A stretch of DNA of 64,000 nucleotides from Littorina saxatilis (taxonomy: Eukaryota > Mollusca > Gastropoda > Littorinimorpha > Littorinidae), in the NCBI RefSeq assembly GCF_037325665.1, contig NC_090261.1:1718250-1782249 (forward strand), read 5' to 3'. Of the stretch, positions 59,321 through 64,000 are shown piece by piece (position 1 is the first letter of the stretch; each line of letters begins with the position of its first letter). The position numbers and the translations under genes were made by a program. Below the pieces are notes generated by a model. It was given only the letters and a program-made list of their open reading frames with translations, made no database searches and was not told the DNA's origin.

Positions 59321-59681
59321 CCCCCTGCGGGTTTGGGGGAAGAATTTACCCGATGCTCCCCAGCATGGCGTAAGAGGCGACTAACGGATTGTTTCTCCTT
59401 TTACCCTTGTTAAGTGTTTCTTGTATAGAATATAGTCAATTTTTGTAAAGATTTTAGTCAAGCAGTATGTAAGAAATGTTAAGTCCTTTGTACTGGAAAC
59501 TTGCATTCTCCCAGTAAGGTAATATATTGTAAACGCCATGAGCCTCCCTCTGGGAGGGTATGTGCGTAGAAATACAGTGGAACCCCTCTCTAGCGACCTT
59601 GAAAATGTTGACAAAAATCGGTCCTTATGGAGGGGCCGGGTCCTTACAGAGGGAGGGGGCGGGGCCACAAAAAAAGTCACC

Positions 59682-59945
59682 TCAGATTTTCTTAAAAAAA
59701 GAAAACAGAGAAGTTTGAGTTGCTGACGACCGTTTCCTCAAGCAAACTGCTTCGATTTCATGTTTGACATTGTCGATGGTGTCCACCAGTTCTGGTGCAT
59801 GTTTCAATGCAAAAAGAGTTAGTTTCTGAGCAAGCATTTCTTTACAGCAGTCCCTGCAATGATGAAGGCCCTCCGAGAAAGAGAGTGAAAAATCGGCCAC
59901 CGTTCTCAGCATCGCGTATCTGTGTGTAACCTCTTTCATTGACAA
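59682..59945 (-). pseudogene. Tigger-like transposase C-terminal fragment with PIP box
   Basis: 87 codons, low-complexity free, ending SSATQTSLFSFFKKI. QTSLFSFF fits the PCNA-binding consensus QxxLxxFF, which is known at the C-terminus of pogo transposase. It lies downstream of the helix-turn-helix fragment in the same orientation. Confidence 0.7.
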
Positions 59946-60450
59946 GATACTCTTGTTTCCCTGCAGCCTTGACCAGTGAGTCGGTTACCTAATCTGTGAA
60001 CCCTTCAGTTGTGTTGCTTTGTCAAAAGTTAGACACAGTCAACTAGTTTTGCTCTGAGTGAACAGTGCAGCTGGCCTCAATTAGCCGGTGACACCTCTCT
60101 GGCCACAGCACCAAACAGTACATGGCTGGGGGGAGAGAGAGAGAGAGAGGAGGGGGGGGGGGTAGCTGGCTAAACTCAGTGGGGTGTCCGGTGTCACTGA
60201 AGTCAGCAGGAAGAGCATTGGAGAGAAATAGAGAGGTGTACTCTTCCAAACAATTTCCAAGGATCAGTTGTCAGGGCTTAGGGTAGTCAGTGAGGGAGAG
60301 TGAGAGCGTTTGTGTACAGTCCGACTGAAGAGTGAAAAGTTACTGCTATTCTCACAAAGCATCTGCACACCTGCCTCTGCCTCTGTGCTGTGTTTGTGTG
60401 GCTGCTTTCGTATGATGTCAGTGCATGGTGAGTGCGTTCACTGCCTTGAG

Positions 60451-60657
60451 TCACCACTTCCCCACCTTTTTCAGAATGTTTTCTTGGAGTTGGATAATTC
60501 TTTGAATTTGCGATTTTCCAACATCAAGACTTTTTGCAATCGCGATGGCAGTTTCTCCCTTTTTGTGTCTGTTCACAACATTCACTCGATTTTCGAGAGT
60601 TAAATATTTTCTTTTCTTTGTAGACGCCATGTCGATCTCCACTGCTCTTCTGTCCAA
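60451..60657 (-). pseudogene. Tigger-like transposase N-terminal DNA-binding domain
   Basis: 68 codons. From the internal methionine, ASTKKRKYLTLENRVNVVNR leads into HKKGETAIAIAKSLDVGKSQ and IQRIIQ, the CENP-B/psq helix-turn-helix of Tigger and pogo transposases. The frame ends soon after; the rest of the transposase is deleted. Confidence 0.85.
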
Positions 60658-61210
60658 AGACTGTCTATTCTGACTGAATTGAACGGTGTGTGTTGGTCAC
60701 GTGAGTTTGTTTTCTCGATGATTGGTTTGTGATGTTTACTCAGCCCACCCAACCATCACACCTCTCAGCGGTTAATTAGTGCCTTTGCTTACGCAAGACG
60801 GTTATAACTGGTTTGTCAGTGATGCGTTACGCTGACTGAGTCTTGGCTTTGTCTGACAAAGTCGTTACACAAGCTGTTAGGTCGGTCCTTAGACGTTAGA
60901 GCGGGGTGGTCGCTACACTGGTGACAACTATATGAGGAAACACATCGGTTAAAAAAAAAAGGGTCGTTGTGGCAGGGTAGTCCTTAGAGAGGGGGGTCGT
61001 TGTGAGGGGTTCCACTGTACTCACTAATAAATAAATAAATAAAATACTACGTTGCAAGCCCCTGGAGCAAATTTTTGATTAGTGCTTTTGTGAACAAGAA
61101 ACAATTGACAAGTGGCTCTATCCCATCTCCCCCCTTTCCCCGTCGCGATACAACCTTCGTGGTTGAAAACGACGTTAAACACCAAATAAAGAAAGAAACG
61201 TTAAAAGGGA

Positions 61211-61936
61211 GTAGTCAGCAATGGCATCTTTAAAGGCAGCTTTGTTATCTGATTGGCTTTTACAAAAACTGTCATTTACAACAAAGATGTGTTCTAAAAT
61301 GTTGTGACTTTGGAAGACTCCCATTCTGAATTCTTTAGTTTTTTTAATTGATTTTTTTCCTGTTTTCTGTTTTGTTTTACCATCTGCATGGGTTAGGAAA
61401 GCTTATCAAAGTCATGAAACACAAACTTGTGAAAATCTATCAAAAACGAAGAAGTGCAATACTTTGGTCTGGACAGTGGAAATGCCTGTATGAACTGGTA
61501 ATACTTCTTGGTCCCGTGGAGAAACAGACATTACTTTGAAGCTGTCGGAGGTGTTGAACAAAGTGGCCAATGGTGGTCAGTAAACCTTTTTATTTGTGTG
61601 TGTGTGTGCATTATTTTCTTCAATACATAACAACAGTGTGACATTTGAACAGGGGAAATGACTGTGTATGTTACAGTTCAAAGCAAAACAAACAAGAGCA
61701 AGGTAATACCTAATAATAAAGCTTGCATTATACATGTATGTAACTAATGACCATATATTACATATTATATAATATTAGTTCAACATAGTTAGTTCAGTAT
61801 GGAACAGTTGATGGTTGTTCACTTGCAAAGTAAACCCTTCAGAGTTCAAACTTGCTTGTGTACTGCCCAGAATGGGAAAAATATATCAAGATTTTGTTTT
61901 AATTTAATTTTTGTTTAATATTTTTGTCATCAGCCC
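61211..61936. other. Intergenic, nothing recognised
   Basis: AT-rich sequence with a short TG run at 61597-61608. A 63-codon open frame at 61348 has no known domain. Confidence 0.4.
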
Positions 61937-61948
61937 AAAGGCTTTTCC

Positions 61949-62334
61949 ACCCCCCGCGGGTTAGGGGGAGCCCCATATTGGTTGGGACGAGAAAGAATTT
62001 ACCCGATGCTCCCCAGCATGTCGTAAGAGGCGACTAACAGATTCTGTTTCTCTTTTTGCCCTTGTTAAGTGTTTCTTGTATAGAATAAAGTCAGTTTTTG
62101 TAAAGATTTTAGTCAAGCAGTATGTAAGAAATGTTAAGTCCTTTGTACTGGAAACTTGCATTCTCCCAGTAAGGTAATACATTGTACTACGTTGCAAGCC
62201 CCTGGAGCAAATTTTTGATTAGTGCTTTTGTGAACAAGAAACAATTGACAAGTGGCTCTATCCATCTCCCCCCTTTCCCCGTCGCGATATAACCTTCGTG
62301 GTTGAAAACGACGTTAAACACCAAATAAAGAAAG
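61949..62334 (+). mobile_element. SINE-like retroposon, family C
   Basis: Full short form with CCGCGGGTTAGGGGGAG head and (GAAA)n tail. Target duplication AAAGGCTTTTCC at 61937-61948 and 62335-62346. Confidence 0.93.
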
Positions 62335-62346
62335 AAAGGCTTTTCC

Positions 62347-62791
62347 CTTCTTTGAGCTCGCCAAGTCCATAACTATACACTGCAGATTATTTGAATACAT
62401 AATAAAGTGATGTTGGTAAGTTATGTTGTCCTGGTGTTTTATATATTTTTTACATAATAAAATTGTGTGACACTGTTAGCTTTGTTGTGCATGTGTTTTT
62501 ATTAGATATTCAAAGATTGAATACCTCAGAGATTGGTGGAGTGGATTGATAAAAATAACCGTTTCCTTTCAAAGAAAAGTGTATTAAGTAAGCTGTCATC
62601 ATCTTTTTCTTGTCCTTCGATCTGCCTTCCTGTCCCATCTGTCTCCTGTCTCCTGCTGCCAGTTGGACTTTCTCTTCTTTTGTCTGTCTCTAGGTCTCTC
62701 CCTCTCTCTGTGAGATGGTGTTTCATGATAGTATCACAAATGATGACACCCCTATGTTGTGTTTTGCTTTTTCCTTTGGTAGTTAAATGTA
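62347..62791. other. Intergenic, nothing recognised
   Basis: Contains a CT-rich stretch at 62600-62710. No gene recognised. Confidence 0.4.
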
Positions 62792-62990
62792 CCATGATAT
62801 TTTTGTTGGATTGGGTTATAGCAAGATATTGATACACAATGAGGCACCAATGACCATGATATTTTTGTTGGATTGGGTTATAGCAAGATATTGTGATACA
62901 CAATGAGGCGCCAATGACCATGATATTTTTGTTGGATTGGGTTATAGCAAGATATTGTGATACACAATGAGGCGCCAATGACCATGATAT
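62792..62990. repeat. 61-65-bp tandem repeat, about 3 copies
   Basis: Units begin CCATGATATTTTTGTTGGAT and contain GGGTTATAGCAAGATATTG; starts 62792, 62853 and 62918. Confidence 0.93.
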
Positions 62991-63136
62991 TTCATTCATA
63001 AATCAAGACTTTCAGGAAAGCAGAAAGGATACATGTATATGTTCTTAAAAAACTTTCTTTCTTTTATTAGATGCATGTGACAAAGCAAACATTACTTTAA
63101 TTTTTTTAAATTGTGCTAACAGTATAAAGGGCTCAT

Positions 63137-63329
63137 CTGTTGAGCTTTGACTATGGTTACTGCATTGCTCAGTACCCAGCCATGTGAAGAAGAGATTTAT
63201 CTGTTGAGCTTTGACTATGGTTACTGCATTGCTCAGTACCCACCCATGTGAAGAAGAGATTTATCTGTTGAGCTTTGACTATGGTTACTGCATTGCTCAG
63301 TACCCAGCCATGTGAAGAAGAGATTTATG
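63137..63329. repeat. 64-bp tandem repeat, 3 copies
   Basis: Units begin CTGTTGAGCTTTGACTATGG at 63137, 63201 and 63265. Confidence 0.95.
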
Positions 63330-63403
63330 TCTGAGGGCAAATGTTGTGTGCCAGTTATAATGCCTGCTGTATCACAGCATGTGCAACATTCACTAAGATT
63401 GTT

Positions 63404-63556
63404 GCATGCATCAAAGATCACACATATTCCACAAGCATGCATCAAAGATCACACATATTCCACAAGCATGCATCAAAGATCACACATATTCCACAAGCAT
63501 GCATCAAAGATCACACATATTCCACAAGCATGCATCAAAGATCACACATATTCGAC
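63404..63556. repeat. 31-bp tandem repeat, 5 copies
   Basis: Unit GCATGCATCAAAGATCACAC plus ATATTCCACAA; the last copy reads ATATTCGACAA. Confidence 0.96.
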
Positions 63557-64000
63557 AAGACTGAAAGTCAGAAACATATTGAAGGGTTTAGGTTTATTTT
63601 CATGCATAAGAATGTTTTTACGTAGACATGTTGGGTCTGTTTAATGAAAGTCACATTTTAGATTTTTGTAAGAGCAGCTGCGTATATGTCACTGCTACAT
63701 ATCTTGACCACATGAAATGAAACAAAGTTTATCTTGAAATGGTTACCATTACACCCTGATTGAACATCAGTTAATCTGCATGTAATGCAATTTTTTGGTG
63801 TGCAAACTGCATTTTTTTTTCTTCATATTGTCGAAAAGAATATGTGAGCAGAATATGTTTAGGTACGGGACTTCCATTTTATCTATAGACTAGTGACATT
63901 TGTTCATGTACATGTACACACAAAATAATATAACACCCAAACAGTTCAGTGGAAATATAACTTTTATAACTATAAGGCAGTGGTAGAGGTTTATTCTTCC
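63557..64000. other. Window end, nothing recognised
   Basis: AT-rich sequence without gene or repeat signal. Confidence 0.4.

Larger units (their letters stand above)
59573..61019 (-). mobile_element. Pogo/Tigger-like DNA transposon remnant
   Basis: Terminal repeats TACAGTGGAACCCCTC at the left and GAGGGGTTCCACTGTA at the right, with TA at both ends. About 1.45 kb. On the minus strand two transposase fragments remain: a CENP-B-type helix-turn-helix at 60657-60451 and a C-terminal piece at 59945-59682. The catalytic DDE core is missing, so it cannot mobilise itself. Confidence 0.88.
59532..61044 (+). mobile_element. L2-like 3' end fragment inserted in the SINE, itself split
   Basis: The left part 59532-59572 (GAGCCTCCCTCTGGGAGGG, then GTGCGTAGAAA) and right part 61020-61044 (CTCACTAATAAATAAATAAA) look like the end of an L2-type retroposon with an (AATA)n tail, interrupted at a TA by the Tigger-like element. 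Confidence 0.6.
59321..61196 (+). mobile_element. SINE-like retroposon, family C, split by nested insertions
   Basis: SINE parts at 59321-59531 and about 61045-61196 are one copy. It is flanked by the 14-bp duplication AACGTTAAAAGGGA at 59307-59320 and 61197-61210. Between the halves lies a LINE/SINE 3' fragment that itself holds the Tigger-like element. Confidence 0.9.

Overview
The window is eukaryotic nuclear DNA from a repeat-rich invertebrate, most likely a marine gastropod mollusc (inference). The evidence is spliced animal genes with GT-AG introns, CR1/L2-type LINEs, tRNA-headed SINEs, a DIRS-like element, Helitron-like and pogo/Tigger-like elements, and about 25 minisatellites. I see no free-standing RNA gene and no CRISPR.

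Two host genes are reconstructed here from splice sites and reading frame. On the minus strand (8029-22441) is a PLD3/PLD4-type phospholipase D-family gene: nine coding exons, 547 residues, one N-terminal membrane segment and two intact HKD motifs. On the plus strand (29921-52606) is a consortin (CNST) gene: ten coding exons, 427 residues, an acidic N-terminus, a TPR-like middle, an RVxF-type phosphatase-docking motif and one C-terminal membrane segment. The genes are head to head with about 7.5 kb between their first recognised exons. Every exon junction keeps frame.

Layout. 1-5.4 kb: intergenic, with tRNA-headed SINEs, a 22-bp satellite carrying TTAGGG, a strong hairpin and smaller arrays. 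5.4-8 kb: 3' flank of the PLD gene with a Helitron-like element. 8-22.4 kb: PLD gene, with a 1.8-kb 35-bp array, a Tigger-like miniature element whose inside has become a satellite, two SINEs, and a near-complete CR1-like LINE with an open 1166-codon frame. 22.4-29.9 kb: shared upstream region with two LINE fragments, a second Helitron-like copy and a SINE. 30-52.6 kb: CNST, whose introns hold a 34-bp array, six TIR elements, a DIRS-like fossil with an L2-like LINE inside it, a CRE-containing array and a 2.85-kb array of a 32-bp unit. 52.6-64 kb: 3' flank with SINEs, arrays and a Tigger-like remnant in a three-level nest.

The most unusual feature is that exon edges themselves have been tandemly copied. 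PLD coding exon 3 is preceded by several copies of its own splice acceptor plus 27 bp of exon. CNST coding exon 7 is followed by three more copies of its last 39 bp plus donor. CNST exon 10 has a 93-bp copy of its tail just after the stop codon. Two of these arrays were later split by retroelement insertions. A second theme is that several pogo/Tigger-like miniature elements contain an internal minisatellite, so the terminal repeats bracket the array.
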